From Deltaproteobacteria bacterium (GTDB lineage: Bacteria; Desulfobacterota; Binatia; DP-6), in contig VBKF01000178.1 in the NCBI GenBank assembly GCA_005888095.1, positions 1-35,093 on the forward strand: DNA of 35,093 nucleotides. The letters run 5' to 3'. Below the pieces are notes generated by a model. That model was not told the DNA's origin. It ran no database searches and was given only the letters and a program-made list of their open reading frames with translations. Shown here in pieces: positions 23,212 through 30,692 of the stretch; the stretch's first letter is position 1, and each line of letters opens with the position of its first letter. The translations under genes were made by a program, and so were the position numbers.

Positions 23212-24737
23212 TCGGCCGGCACCTCGACGCGCGGGAAGAGCGGCTCGGGCGGCAGCGTCCGGTGGCCCGGCGCGAAGGCCGCGCCCCAGGGCAGGTCGAG
23301 CTCCCCGAGGCGCGCCGCGGGAAGGCCGAGGAGTGTCGCCAGTCGTTCTCCCGTCTCGGGCAGGAAGGGGGCGAGCAGCTGCGCCGCCGTTCGCAGCGCC
23401 TCGCACAGCTCGTGGAGGATCGCGCCGACGCGCGGCAGCCGGCCGGGGTCCTTGGCGAGCGTGAAGGGCGCCGTCTCGACGACGTACTTGTTGGCGTGGT
23501 CGAGCGCCCGCCACACCGCTTCGAGCCCGCGGTGGAAGGCGAGGTCCGCGATGTGCACGTCGAGCTCGCGGGCCGCGGCGGCGAAGGCGGCGCGCATGGC
23601 GTGGTCGGCGGCCTCGGGCGCGAGGGGCTGCACGACGCCCCCGAAGTAGCGCTGCTGCATGGCGAGCACGCGGCTCGCGAGGTTCCCGAGCCCGTTGGCC
23701 AGGTCGCCGTTCGAGCGTGCGACGAGCGCCTCCTCGCTGAACTCGGCGTCCTGCCCGAAGGCCATCTCGCGCAGGAGATAGTAGCGGAACGCGTCCATGC
23801 CGTAGCGCGCCTTCATGTCGAGCGGCCGGACGACGTTGCCGATGCTCTTCGACATCTTCCCCTGCTGCATCTGCCAGTGGCCGTGCACGCACAGGCGGCG
23901 GTAGAGCGGCAGCCCCGCCGCCATCAGCATCGTCGGCCAGAAGACCGCGTGCGCCTTCAGGATGTCCTTGCCGATCAGGTGCTCGGCGGCGGGCCAGAGC
24001 TCGATGCGGCCGAGGTGCACGAGGGCGCTCACGTAGTTGAGGAGCGCGTCGAACCAGACGTACGTCACGTAGCGGTCGTCGAAGGGCAGCTCGATCCCCC
24101 ACGAGAGCCGGCTCTTCGGACGCGAGATGCACAGGTCGCCGACCGGCTCGCGGAGGAGCGCCAGGACTTCTCGGCGGTACCCTTCCGGCACGATCAGCCC
24201 GGGGTTCGCTTCGAGAATCGCCACCAGCCGCTCCTGGTAGGCGCTCATGCGGAAGAAGTAGTTCTCCTCGGCGAGCTCCGTGGGTGCGACGCGATGATCG
24301 GGGCAGAGCCCGTCGACGAGCTCGCGCTCCTGGTAGAAGCGTTCGCAGCCGAAGCAGTAGAGGCCGCGGTAGCTGCCGAAGTAGACGTCGCCTTTCGTGT
24401 GGATGTCGGCCAGGACCTTCTGCACGAAGGCCACGTGGTAGGCATCGGTGGTGCGGATGAAGTGGTCGTAGCGAAGCCCTGCCGCGTCCCACGTGGTCCG
24501 GAAGATGCCGCTCACGCGGTCGGCGTGCTCGCGCGGCGAGACGCCCGCGGCGGCCGCCGCCTGGGCGATCTTGTCGCCGTGCTCGTCGGTGCCGGTGAGG
24601 ACGAAGGCCGTCCGGCCGCGAGCGCGCCAGAAGCGGGCGAGCACGTCGGCAACGAGGGTCACGTAGGTGTGGCCGAGGTGCGGCTCGGCGTTGACGTAGA
24701 AGAGCGGCGTCGTGAGGTAGATCGGTTCGCGCGCCAT
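23208..24737 (-). CDS. metG: Methionyl-tRNA synthetase
   Basis: 509 residues. A class I catalytic domain carries HLGH (the HIGH signature, about 20-23) and KMSKS (in QGKMSKSIGN). A zinc knuckle follows the connective region (YCFGCERFYQ and LCPDH). The anticodon-binding helical domain begins after LANGLGNLASRV and extends to about 480. It has no C-terminal tRNA-binding (Arc1p/Trbp111) extension, so it is the short form. It charges tRNA(Met) in the cytoplasm. The start ATG is 13 bp after ricT, and its stop overlaps the start of tatD, so translation is coupled. Confidence 0.97.
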   Translation of the reverse strand: MAREPIYLTTPLFYVNAEPHLGHTYVTLVADVLARFWRARGRTAFVLTGTDEHGDKIAQAAAAAGVSPREHADRVSGIFRTTWDAAGLRYDHFIRTTDAYHVAFVQKVLADIHTKGDVYFGSYRGLYCFGCERFYQERELVDGLCPDHRVAPTELAEENYFFRMSAYQERLVAILEANPGLIVPEGYRREVLALLREPVGDLCISRPKSRLSWGIELPFDDRYVTYVWFDALLNYVSALVHLGRIELWPAAEHLIGKDILKAHAVFWPTMLMAAGLPLYRRLCVHGHWQMQQGKMSKSIGNVVRPLDMKARYGMDAFRYYLLREMAFGQDAEFSEEALVARSNGDLANGLGNLASRVLAMQQRYFGGVVQPLAPEAADHAMRAAFAAAARELDVHIADLAFHRGLEAVWRALDHANKYVVETAPFTLAKDPGRLPRVGAILHELCEALRTAAQLLAPFLPETGERLATLLGLPAARLGELDLPWGAAFAPGHRTLPPEPLFPRVEVPAE

Positions 24738-24750
24738 GGGCCGTCCGCGA

Positions 24751-25593
24751 TCAGGCGTCGGCGCGCCGCGTGACCAGGTCGTCGAGGCTGGCCTCGACCT
24801 CGATGCCGTCCTCGGCGCGCCGCACGACCACGGTCCGCTTGAGGATGTTCTGCCGGACGATCACCCCGTCCCCCTTCACGCACTCGACGTGGCTCCCGGG
24901 CGCCGGCAGGCCGCGCTTGAGCTCCAGATACGTCTGATACTCGTACCGCATGCAGCACTTGAGCCGACCGCACTGACCCGCGAGCTTCGATTGGTTGAGC
25001 GCGAGCCCCTGCTCCTTCACCATCTTGACGGTGACGGCCTCGAACTCCCTGAGCCACGACGAGCAGCAGAGCTCGCGCCCGCAGACGCCGAGCCCGCCGG
25101 CCACCTTGGCCTCGTCGCGCGCCCCGATCTGCTTCATCTCGACGCGCGTGCCGAGCGATTGCGCCAGCGTGCGCGCCAGCTCGCGAAAATCCACCCGATC
25201 CTCGGCGAAGAAGTAGAAGGTCGTCTTCGTCCCGTCGAACGTCCGCTCCGCCTTGACGAGCTTCATCGGGAGGCCACTGCCGCGGACGTGCTCGAGGGCC
25301 GAGCGGTACGACTCGCGCTCGCGCTGGAAGTTCTGGTCCTCTCGCCCCAGGTCACGGGCGTCCGCCTTCTTGATCACCCGTTGCAGGACGCGGGGCTTGC
25401 TGAGCGCTCGCGCCGTGACCGCGATCGTACCGAGCTCCGGCCCGCGCTCGGTCTCGACCAGGACCCGGTCGTCGCGGCGAAGGATCAGCGGACCCGGGTC
25501 GAACTCGTAGATCTTGCCGGCAGGACGGAAGCGGACTCCGACGGCCACCGGGCCGGACGCCGGGCCCACGCCTGCGTCATCCTGATCCATCAC
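24751..25593 (-). CDS. ricT: RicT/PSP1-domain protein (YaaT family)
   Basis: 280 residues from GTG 25593, or ATG 25590. The PSP1 C-terminal domain occupies about 60-230, with TFYFFAEDRVDFRELARTLA and RVEMKQIGARDEAKVAGGLG. It is followed by the Cys clusters CGRELCCSSW and CGRLKCCMRYEYQTY, seen in RicT proteins that, in Bacillus, bind Fe-S clusters with RicA and RicF and control RNA processing. No RicA or RicF homologue lies here, so the partner set is unknown. The gene's position between holB and metG is a widespread bacterial arrangement. Its start overlaps the holB stop. Confidence 0.92.
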   Translation of the reverse strand: MMDQDDAGVGPASGPVAVGVRFRPAGKIYEFDPGPLILRRDDRVLVETERGPELGTIAVTARALSKPRVLQRVIKKADARDLGREDQNFQRERESYRSALEHVRGSGLPMKLVKAERTFDGTKTTFYFFAEDRVDFRELARTLAQSLGTRVEMKQIGARDEAKVAGGLGVCGRELCCSSWLREFEAVTVKMVKEQGLALNQSKLAGQCGRLKCCMRYEYQTYLELKRGLPAPGSHVECVKGDGVIVRQNILKRTVVVRRAEDGIEVEASLDDLVTRRADA

Positions 25594-26606
25594 GCCGATC
25601 CATCGACGAGATCGCCCACCGTGCCGTCCCGCTCGAGCGCCCGCAGCGCGAGCAGCATGGTCTCGAGCGCAAGGACGCGGTTGGCGTTCCGTGCCAGAGC
25701 ATCGATCGTATCACAGACGACCTCGAGCTGGCGAAGCAGGCGAGCGGGCTGACTGCGATCGGCGGCCGCGCGGACCGCCGCGGCCGCGTCCGGGTTGCGG
25801 CGTGGCGGATCGCCGGTGAGCGCCGTCTCGAGGACGTCGCGGTACCAGGACGCCGTGGTACCCAGCGCAGCGTCCACGGCGCCCCGCGACAGCTCCTGCG
25901 CGAGCGCCGAGAGCGCCGCGGCGTCGGCCGTACCGAGCGCGGGGAGGGCTTTCAGCACGGCCGCGCGGGCGCGGGCCTCCTCGTCCCCCGACAGCGCGAC
26001 CGCCCGGCCCGGCGAGCCCTCGGCCTCGGCCGCCAGCAGGGCAGCCCGCTCGGGGGCCGCGCCCCGTGCGACCAACACCCGCGCCACGGCCTCGGGCGGC
26101 AGGGGATCCATGCGCACCGCCTGGCAGCGCGAGCGGACCGTCGGCAGCAGGAGGGCCGCCGCGGCGGCGGTCAGCAGGAGCACGGCGCTCGGGGGCGGCT
26201 CCTCGAGCGTCTTCAGCAGCGCGTTCTGAGCCGGCTCGCTGAGGCAGTGTGCGCCGTCGATGATGGCGACCTTCCGGTGCGCCATGAGCGGTTGCAGGGC
26301 GAGCCAGCGCGCGAGCTCTCGGACCTGCTCGATGCGGATGTCGCGCCGCTCCGCGTCGCGCTCCACGGTCCGGAGGTCGGGATGCGTGCCGGCCGCAACG
26401 CGGGTGCAGTGGGCGCAGGCCTGGCAGGCGTCGCCGGCGACGGGTGCGGCGCAGAGGATGCGCGCCGCGAAGGCGTCGGCGACCAGACGCTTGCCGATGC
26501 CCGGCGGGCCGCTCAGGAGGTATGCGGCGGCCAGGCGGTCCGCGGCGGCAGCGCGGCGAAGCCGCTCGATGGCCCGGCCGTGGCCGACGACGTCCGCGAA
26601 TCTCAC
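25590..26606 (-). CDS. holB: DNA polymerase III subunit delta prime
   Basis: 338 residues from GTG 26606. AAA+ domain: LLSGPPGIGKR at 31-40 (the Walker A Thr is Arg, which may weaken nucleotide binding as in other delta-prime proteins), IIDGAHCLSEPAQNALLKTLEEPP for Walker B and sensor regions, and PTVRSRCQ (SRC motif). A four-Cys zinc module (Cys52, Cys61, Cys64, Cys67) sits in the usual place. A C-terminal helical domain mediates clamp-loader assembly. It loads the beta clamp at the replication fork. Both ends overlap neighbours by 4 bp (tmk before, ricT after). Confidence 0.93.
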   Translation of the reverse strand: MRFADVVGHGRAIERLRRAAAADRLAAAYLLSGPPGIGKRLVADAFAARILCAAPVAGDACQACAHCTRVAAGTHPDLRTVERDAERRDIRIEQVRELARWLALQPLMAHRKVAIIDGAHCLSEPAQNALLKTLEEPPPSAVLLLTAAAAALLLPTVRSRCQAVRMDPLPPEAVARVLVARGAAPERAALLAAEAEGSPGRAVALSGDEEARARAAVLKALPALGTADAAALSALAQELSRGAVDAALGTTASWYRDVLETALTGDPPRRNPDAAAAVRAAADRSQPARLLRQLEVVCDTIDALARNANRVLALETMLLALRALERDGTVGDLVDGSA

Positions 26607-27340
26607 GCCGCCCTCGCGAGTCGGCGCTCGGCCTCCGCGACGATGCGGGCGCGCACCGACTCGATCGAGGCGGAGCCGTCGACCACCCAGAAGCGGGCGG
26701 GCTCGGCGGCGGCGAGGGCGCGAAAGCCTGCCCGGACGCGCTCGTGGAAGGCCAGGGACTCCCGCTCGATCCGGTCCAACTCTAACGGCGCGGCGCCCGA
26801 GGGCGCCGCGCCTCCTCGCTCGGGACTGGCGCCACGACCTTCGGGAGTGGCGCGACGACCTTCGGGACTCGCGCCACGACCTTCGGGACTGACGCGGCGA
26901 GCTTCGATGCGGTGCAGGCCTTCGGTGGCGGGGCAGTCGAGCAGGAAGGTCAGGTCCGGGACGAGGCCGCGGCGCGCCTGGGCGTCGAGCGCGCGGACAA
27001 CGCTCAGGTCCAGGCCGCGGCCGTAGCCCTGGTACGCGATCGTGGAGTCCGAGAAGCGGTCCGAGAGCACGACGTGGCCCGCAGCGAGCGCCGGGCGGAT
27101 CACCTCGGTGACGTGCTCGCTTCGATCGGCGCAGTAGAGGAAGAGCTCGGTGAGCGGCGCGAGCGACGGTGCCCCGGGGCCGAGCAGCAGGCGGCGGATG
27201 GCCGCCCCGGCGGGCGTCGCCCCGGGCTCACGGGTCTCGACGACCGGGTATCCGGCGGCCCGCAGGTGCTCCGCGAGGAGGCGGAGGTGGGTCGACTTGC
27301 CGGAGCCCTCGATCCCCTCGAAGGTGACGAAGAGCGCCAC
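26603..27340 (-). CDS. tmk: Thymidylate kinase with repeat insertion in the LID
   Basis: 245 residues against about 205-215 for the family, GTG start. FEGIEGSGKSTHLRLL (7-22) is the P-loop, TREPGATPAG the DRE/TREP-type region, and VLSDRFSDSTIAYQGYGRGL (91-110) the substrate site. The LID follows HRIEARR (143-149). There, residues 150-185 are an insertion made of four 7-residue repeats close to SPEGRGA, then APSGAAP. The family sequence resumes with LELDRIERESLAFHERVRAGF. It phosphorylates dTMP to dTDP. The insertion lies in a mobile loop and adds several Arg; the effect on activity is unknown. It is 45 bp after the receiver gene. Confidence 0.93.
   Translation of the reverse strand: MALFVTFEGIEGSGKSTHLRLLAEHLRAAGYPVVETREPGATPAGAAIRRLLLGPGAPSLAPLTELFLYCADRSEHVTEVIRPALAAGHVVLSDRFSDSTIAYQGYGRGLDLSVVRALDAQARRGLVPDLTFLLDCPATEGLHRIEARRVSPEGRGASPEGRRATPEGRGASPERGGAAPSGAAPLELDRIERESLAFHERVRAGFRALAAAEPARFWVVDGSASIESVRARIVAEAERRLARAA
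26807..26890 (-). repeat. In-frame 21-bp tandem repeat within tmk
   Basis: Four imperfect copies of a 21-bp unit (on the plus strand, TCGGGA starts at 26820, 26841, 26862 and 26883) encode SPEGRGA, SPEGRRA, TPEGRGA and SPERGGA. Being a multiple of three, the expansion preserves the frame. Confidence 0.9.
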
Positions 27341-27385
27341 GGGCGTGCCTTCGTCTAACCCGCAGGCCCAGGGCCCGCAAGCGCG

Positions 27386-27766
27386 TCAGTCGGGCCGTTC
27401 GGTGCCGAGGACCAGACCGATGCCGTAGAGCAGCTGCTTCGCGCTGAACGGCTTGGTGATGTAGTAGTCCGCGCCGTACTTGTAGCCCGCCAGGAGATCC
27501 TCGTCCTGATCCTTGGCGGTCACCAGGATCACCGGCACGCCGGCCGTGGCGGGGTTGGCCCTCAGCCGATCGAGGACCTCCATGCCGCTCATCTGCGGCA
27601 TCATGACGTCGAGCAGGACGAGATCGGGGCGCTGCTGCTCGACCGAGGCGAGCGCGCTCGGGCCGTTGTAGGCGACGCGTACCTCGAAGCCCCGGCTCAG
27701 GAGAATTTCCCGCGCGATGGTGACGTTGTCCTGGTCGTCGTCGACCACGAGGATCAGGGTGCTCAC
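27386..27766 (-). CDS. Single-domain response regulator (CheY-like), distal copy
   Basis: 126 residues, GTG start with AGGGAGG 8 bp upstream. A receiver domain only: the acidic pocket DDD (9-11), phospho-acceptor Asp53 (LVLLDVMMPQ), Thr83 (LVTAKD) and Lys105 (ITKPF). No output domain follows. It begins 25 bp after the other receiver and closes the run from the minor pilin genes. Such proteins act by phospho-dependent binding to motors, kinases or regulators; by position it may serve the pili in the way of PilG/PilH-type proteins. No histidine kinase lies in the window. Confidence 0.9.
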   Translation of the reverse strand: MSTLILVVDDDQDNVTIAREILLSRGFEVRVAYNGPSALASVEQQRPDLVLLDVMMPQMSGMEVLDRLRANPATAGVPVILVTAKDQDEDLLAGYKYGADYYITKPFSAKQLLYGIGLVLGTERPD

Positions 27767-27790
27767 CGTCTCGTCCTCCCTAGGTTCGGG

Positions 27791-28162
27791 TCAGGGCTCG
27801 GGAAGAAACTGGCGCACCACCTCGCGGAGGGTCTGTGGCCGGCAAGGCTTGGGTACGTATGCATCACATCCCGCTGCGCGCGCCCGTTCCTCGTCCCCGC
27901 GCATCGCGAAGGCGGTGAGCGCGACGATCGGAATATCGGCCGAATCGGGCGCGGCCTTGATTCGCCGCGACGCCTCGAAGCCGTCGAGGCCGGGCAGGGC
28001 CAGGTCCATGATGATGAGGTCGGGCCGGTCTTCGCGGGCGGCGGCCACGGCTGCCACGCCCGTCGCCGCCTCTATGACGTCGTAGCCCTCGCGGGCGAGT
28101 ACCTTGGTGACGATGCGGCGGTGGTCCGGATCGTCCTCGACCACGAGTATGCGTTTCGGCAT
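27791..28162 (-). CDS. Single-domain response regulator (CheY-like), proximal copy
   Basis: 123 residues from ATG 28162 (GGAG upstream). Receiver features: EDD (9-11), Asp53 (LIIMDLALPGLDG), Thr83 (IVALTAFAMRGD) and Lys105 (VPKPC). The LTAFAMRGDEERARAAGCD region resembles stand-alone receivers of the DivK/Spo0F type and those partnered with hybrid kinases. No output domain. The start is 17 bp after the pilX-like gene, so it is probably cotranscribed with the minor pilin genes. Only about a third identical by eye to its neighbour, so this is not a fresh duplication. Longer open frames upstream in this phase are shadows. Confidence 0.9.
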   Translation of the reverse strand: MPKRILVVEDDPDHRRIVTKVLAREGYDVIEAATGVAAVAAAREDRPDLIIMDLALPGLDGFEASRRIKAAPDSADIPIVALTAFAMRGDEERARAAGCDAYVPKPCRPQTLREVVRQFLPEP

Positions 28163-28179
28163 GGACTCCGCTGGCCCCG

Positions 28180-29238
28180 CTATGCCAGATCCTTGACACC
28201 GAGCAGGACGGGGCGCCGCGGCAAGGGGAGCAGCCGGTCGACGCCGTCCAGGGCGGCCCGGGACTGACGGAGGCGGAGCGTGCCGTCGACCATGAGCACG
28301 GGGGCCGCGGAGCCGCCCGTCCATCCAATCCAGAGCGCGCCGCCGACCGCCAGGCTTCCGCCGGCCTGGACGCGCACACCCCCCGCCGCCACCACGAGGC
28401 CAGTAAAGTCCAAGGCGCTCCGGATGTCGAGCGTTCCGTCGACGAAGAGCAGACCTGCGCCGCTGAGCGGCGCATCGACGACCAGGTCGCCCCGAACGCG
28501 CGCCAGACCGCCGGGGAGCGTGCCCGCGAGGGGAAGCGCGCCGACGTCACCGGCCCCGGCCGCGACGAGCCGTCCGACCAGCGCGGCGAGCGGCGCGCCC
28601 GGCGCGGTGAACGGCGGCACGGTGCCGTGCGTCGCGACGTGCGACCCTTCGCCCGCCAGCCAGGCGTCGAGCGACACGGGATCGGCCGGCGCGGCGAGTG
28701 CGGCCAGCGCCGCCGCCGTGGCATCGGCCGCGTCGGTGCCGTCGACGTCGAGCGTGCCGGCGATCGTCCCCGCGGCCGGGGCTCCGCCGAGCCACAGCAG
28801 AGCCGGCACGCCGGGGGCCCGCGAGCGGCCGACGATCGCTTCGAGGCGTCGCCGGCCACCGGCGGCGGCGGCATCGACGGTGACGAGCAGGCGGGCCGGC
28901 GTCGCGGCCCCGGGCGGCCGCCGTGCGGTGGCGGAGCATCCGGCCGGTGCGACGAGCGTCCCATCGTCGGGGGTGGCGGCCACGCCATCCGGGCCGGCGA
29001 GGGCGGCGTCGAAATCCCAGCCGGGAGGGGTGGCCGCGACGAGGCCGGCGAGACAGCCGTCGGCGGCTGCGAGTGCGGCCGTGGCTGCCCGCCGGAAGCG
29101 GGCGAGGATCACCTCGGTGCGCGTCAGGTCGGCGAGCGCCGCGGTGAACGACACGGAGACGGCGAGCGCCGCGAGGGCCGCGGGCAGCGAGCTCACGCCG
29201 CGCGGGCGGCTCCTTCGGCGCACGCGCGCCGCGGTCAT
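28180..29238 (-). CDS. PilX-like type IV pilus assembly protein
   Basis: 352 residues from ATG 29238, overlapping the pilW-like stop (ATGA). A short basic N-terminus RRRSRPRGVSS leads into one hydrophobic helix (LPAALAALAVSVSFTAALADL) without the prepilin Glu5. The rest is Ala/Gly/Asp-rich, with strand-like repeats near the C-terminus (GDLVVDAPLSGAGLLFVDGT, LVVAAGGVRVQAGGSLAVGG). This layout fits PilX-type proteins of deltaproteobacterial pilus loci, which sit among minor pilins. The assignment rests more on context and N-terminal topology than on conserved residues. Confidence 0.6.
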   Translation of the reverse strand: MTAARVRRRSRPRGVSSLPAALAALAVSVSFTAALADLTRTEVILARFRRAATAALAAADGCLAGLVAATPPGWDFDAALAGPDGVAATPDDGTLVAPAGCSATARRPPGAATPARLLVTVDAAAAGGRRRLEAIVGRSRAPGVPALLWLGGAPAAGTIAGTLDVDGTDAADATAAALAALAAPADPVSLDAWLAGEGSHVATHGTVPPFTAPGAPLAALVGRLVAAGAGDVGALPLAGTLPGGLARVRGDLVVDAPLSGAGLLFVDGTLDIRSALDFTGLVVAAGGVRVQAGGSLAVGGALWIGWTGGSAAPVLMVDGTLRLRQSRAALDGVDRLLPLPRRPVLLGVKDLA

Positions 29239-29807
29239 TCGCCGCTCCGCAGCGCGACCAGCACGGTGCGCGCCGTCGGGCCGTGGAGGGCCGTCGGGAC
29301 GAGCGTCAGGTCCAGGGCGAGCGCGCGGATCCGCGCTCGATCCGCGGCGCCCAGCCCCGCGGATGGAACCGCGAAGGCCGTGCCGGCCGCGTCCAGGTAG
29401 CGGAGCCCGCACGCGCTGACGCCGTCGGCGAGGGGCAGTGACTGCCGGCCGACGATGCGGGAGAGGCGCCGGTTGGCAGCGCTGCACGCATACGCGGTCT
29501 GCTCCTCCGACGTGCCGTCGACGAGGCCGTCGCCGTCGAGGTCGGCGCCGAAGGTGACCGCGTCGGGCCGCGCCTCGACGACGCGCTCGATCCCGGCGCC
29601 CGCGGGGTCGTATCCCGCGCGGCGCGCATCGAAGGTGAAGGCCTCGACCGCCAGCTGGGCCGTATCCTCCGCCTCGCCGCGCGCGCCGGCGGCGGCGACG
29701 AGCCGCGCGCCGACCGCGACCGCCGCGGTGAGGGCGGCGAGGGCGAGGAGACCGAGCAGCGTGCCGACGAGCAGCTCGACGAGACTGGCGCCGCGCTCGG
29801 CGTTCAT
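29235..29807 (-). CDS. PilW-like minor pilin
   Basis: 190 residues from ATG 29807 with GGAGG 7 bp upstream. A class III type prepilin signal MNAERG|ASLVELLVGTLLGLLALAAL gives cleavage after Gly6 and Glu at mature position 5. The following body (FDARRAGYDPAGAGIERVV, DLDGDGLVDG) resembles PilW minor pilins, including the RRAGY segment seen after the helix. Two Cys (YACSAAN, SACGLRYL) could form the pilin disulfide. Both ends overlap neighbours by 4 bp. Minor pilins prime pilus assembly in the inner membrane. Confidence 0.82.
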   Translation of the reverse strand: MNAERGASLVELLVGTLLGLLALAALTAAVAVGARLVAAAGARGEAEDTAQLAVEAFTFDARRAGYDPAGAGIERVVEARPDAVTFGADLDGDGLVDGTSEEQTAYACSAANRRLSRIVGRQSLPLADGVSACGLRYLDAAGTAFAVPSAGLGAADRARIRALALDLTLVPTALHGPTARTVLVALRSGE

Positions 29808-30145
29808 GGCAGAGCCTCCGTCGCGAGCGTCAGCGATCTCCACGTCCAGTCGACGCGCACGGCGAGCCGGGTCGGAGCGCCGCGGCCCTCGACCACGGAC
29901 CAGGTCCGGACGAAGCGCGTGCCGTCCGCGGCCACGGGGCCATCGCTGCCGCCTGCCCGGGGTCCCACGCGCAGGGCTTCGAGTCGCTCGCCCGCCAGCG
30001 CGAGCGCCGTGGCGGTGTTCCGGGCCAGGCGGAGCCCGTCGACCGTCACCGCCGCCGTGGCGGCGAGACCCGCAAGCGCGATCCCGGCGAGCGCCGTCGC
30101 CACCACGGCCTCGACCACCGAGGAGCCGCTCCGGCCGCGGCTCAC
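29804..30145 (-). CDS. PilV-like minor pilin
   Basis: 113 residues, GTG start overlapping the stop of the preceding gene (GTGA). Prepilin signal MSRGRSG|SSVVEAVVATALAGIALAGL with Glu5 after the predicted cleavage; Ser replaces the usual Phe or Met at position 1. The remainder (TVDGLRLARNTATALALAGERLEAL) is typical of PilV/GspI-class minor pilins, with the AxxLAxxRLEALR segment. A short globular domain ends WRSLTLATEALP. It should be processed by the PilD peptidase encoded just upstream. Confidence 0.8.
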   Translation of the reverse strand: MSRGRSGSSVVEAVVATALAGIALAGLAATAAVTVDGLRLARNTATALALAGERLEALRVGPRAGGSDGPVAADGTRFVRTWSVVEGRGAPTRLAVRVDWTWRSLTLATEALP

Positions 30146-30612
30146 TGGACCCTCACGCGGCCGCGCTGGTTCACGATCACGCTGCGGGCGCGGGCACCCG
30201 CCGCGAGCGTGACGGTGGCGTTCTGTGCGGTACCGAGGCCGCCGAACTGGACGCGGTCGCGCGCCGGCAGGGCCGCGAAGCGGACGCCCGCCGGGAGCCA
30301 GCGCGTCTCGAGCAGCGCGCCGGCGCCGTCGCGCAGCTCGAGGACCATGCGTACGGCGTCGAGCCGGACCTCCATCGAGCCGCCGGCCGCGAGCGCCCGC
30401 CCGCGGGCCAGCCGCAGCGCGGTGGCGACGGTGCGCGCGCTGCCGGCGAGCCGTGCGCAGTCGACCAGCTCGACCATGCGTGCCGTCGCAACGCCGGCGA
30501 GAATTGCCGCCAAGGCGACACCCCCGAGCGCCTCGAGCAACGTGAACCCGCGTCGATCCGTACGCGCCTCCCCGGCACGCCGACCGGGCGGGTGGCGCGT
30601 GCGGATGCTCAG
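30142..30612 (-). CDS. GspH/FimT-like pseudopilin with no canonical start codon
   Basis: The frame encodes a prepilin signal RRG|FTLLEALGGVALAAILAGVA and a GspH/FimT-type body (VATALRLARGRALAAGGSMEVRL, then VIVNQRGRVRVQ). Between the upstream stop TAA (30613-30615) and the cleavage site there is no ATG or GTG. The only options are CTG at 30612, giving MSIRTRHPPGRRAGEARTDRRG before the cleavage point, or a TTG inside FTLLE that would delete the signal. A GTG at 30578 is in another frame, so a one-base error or a real frameshift is also possible. The end overlaps the PilV-like start. Confidence 0.7.
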   Translation of the reverse strand: MSIRTRHPPGRRAGEARTDRRGFTLLEALGGVALAAILAGVATARMVELVDCARLAGSARTVATALRLARGRALAAGGSMEVRLDAVRMVLELRDGAGALLETRWLPAGVRFAALPARDRVQFGGLGTAQNATVTLAAGARARSVIVNQRGRVRVQ

Positions 30613-30653
30613 TTACCGGCGGTGTTCAGCTGATGCAAGGGGCCCAAGAGTTT

Positions 30654-30685
30654 GTGAATGAATCGACGGGAGGGGATTCGTTCAC
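30654..30685 (-). terminator. Hairpin after pilD
   Basis: GTGAATGAATC (30654-30664) and GATTCGTTCAC (30675-30685) form an 11-bp stem with one mismatch and a 10-nt loop, 8 bp beyond the pilD stop on the minus strand. There is no U tract, so it may be a partial terminator or an RNA-stability element. Confidence 0.45.
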
Positions 30686-30692
30686 AGACTCC

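Noticed and set aside
20275-23649. A very long plus-strand open frame of 1124 codons
   Set aside because: It runs out of frame through the barrel and diiron genes, across the inverted-repeat element and antisense to tatD and metG. Its product is Arg/Ala/Pro-rich, typical of a GC-rich shadow.
26807-26890. A short CRISPR-like array
   Set aside because: Units of 21 bp are contiguous with no spacers and encode an in-frame peptide repeat within tmk.
28180-29487. Longer start for the PilX-like gene upstream of 29238
   Set aside because: The extension is antisense-like Arg/Pro sequence overlapping the PilW-like gene. ATG 29238 overlaps its stop in the ATGA pattern used throughout the locus.
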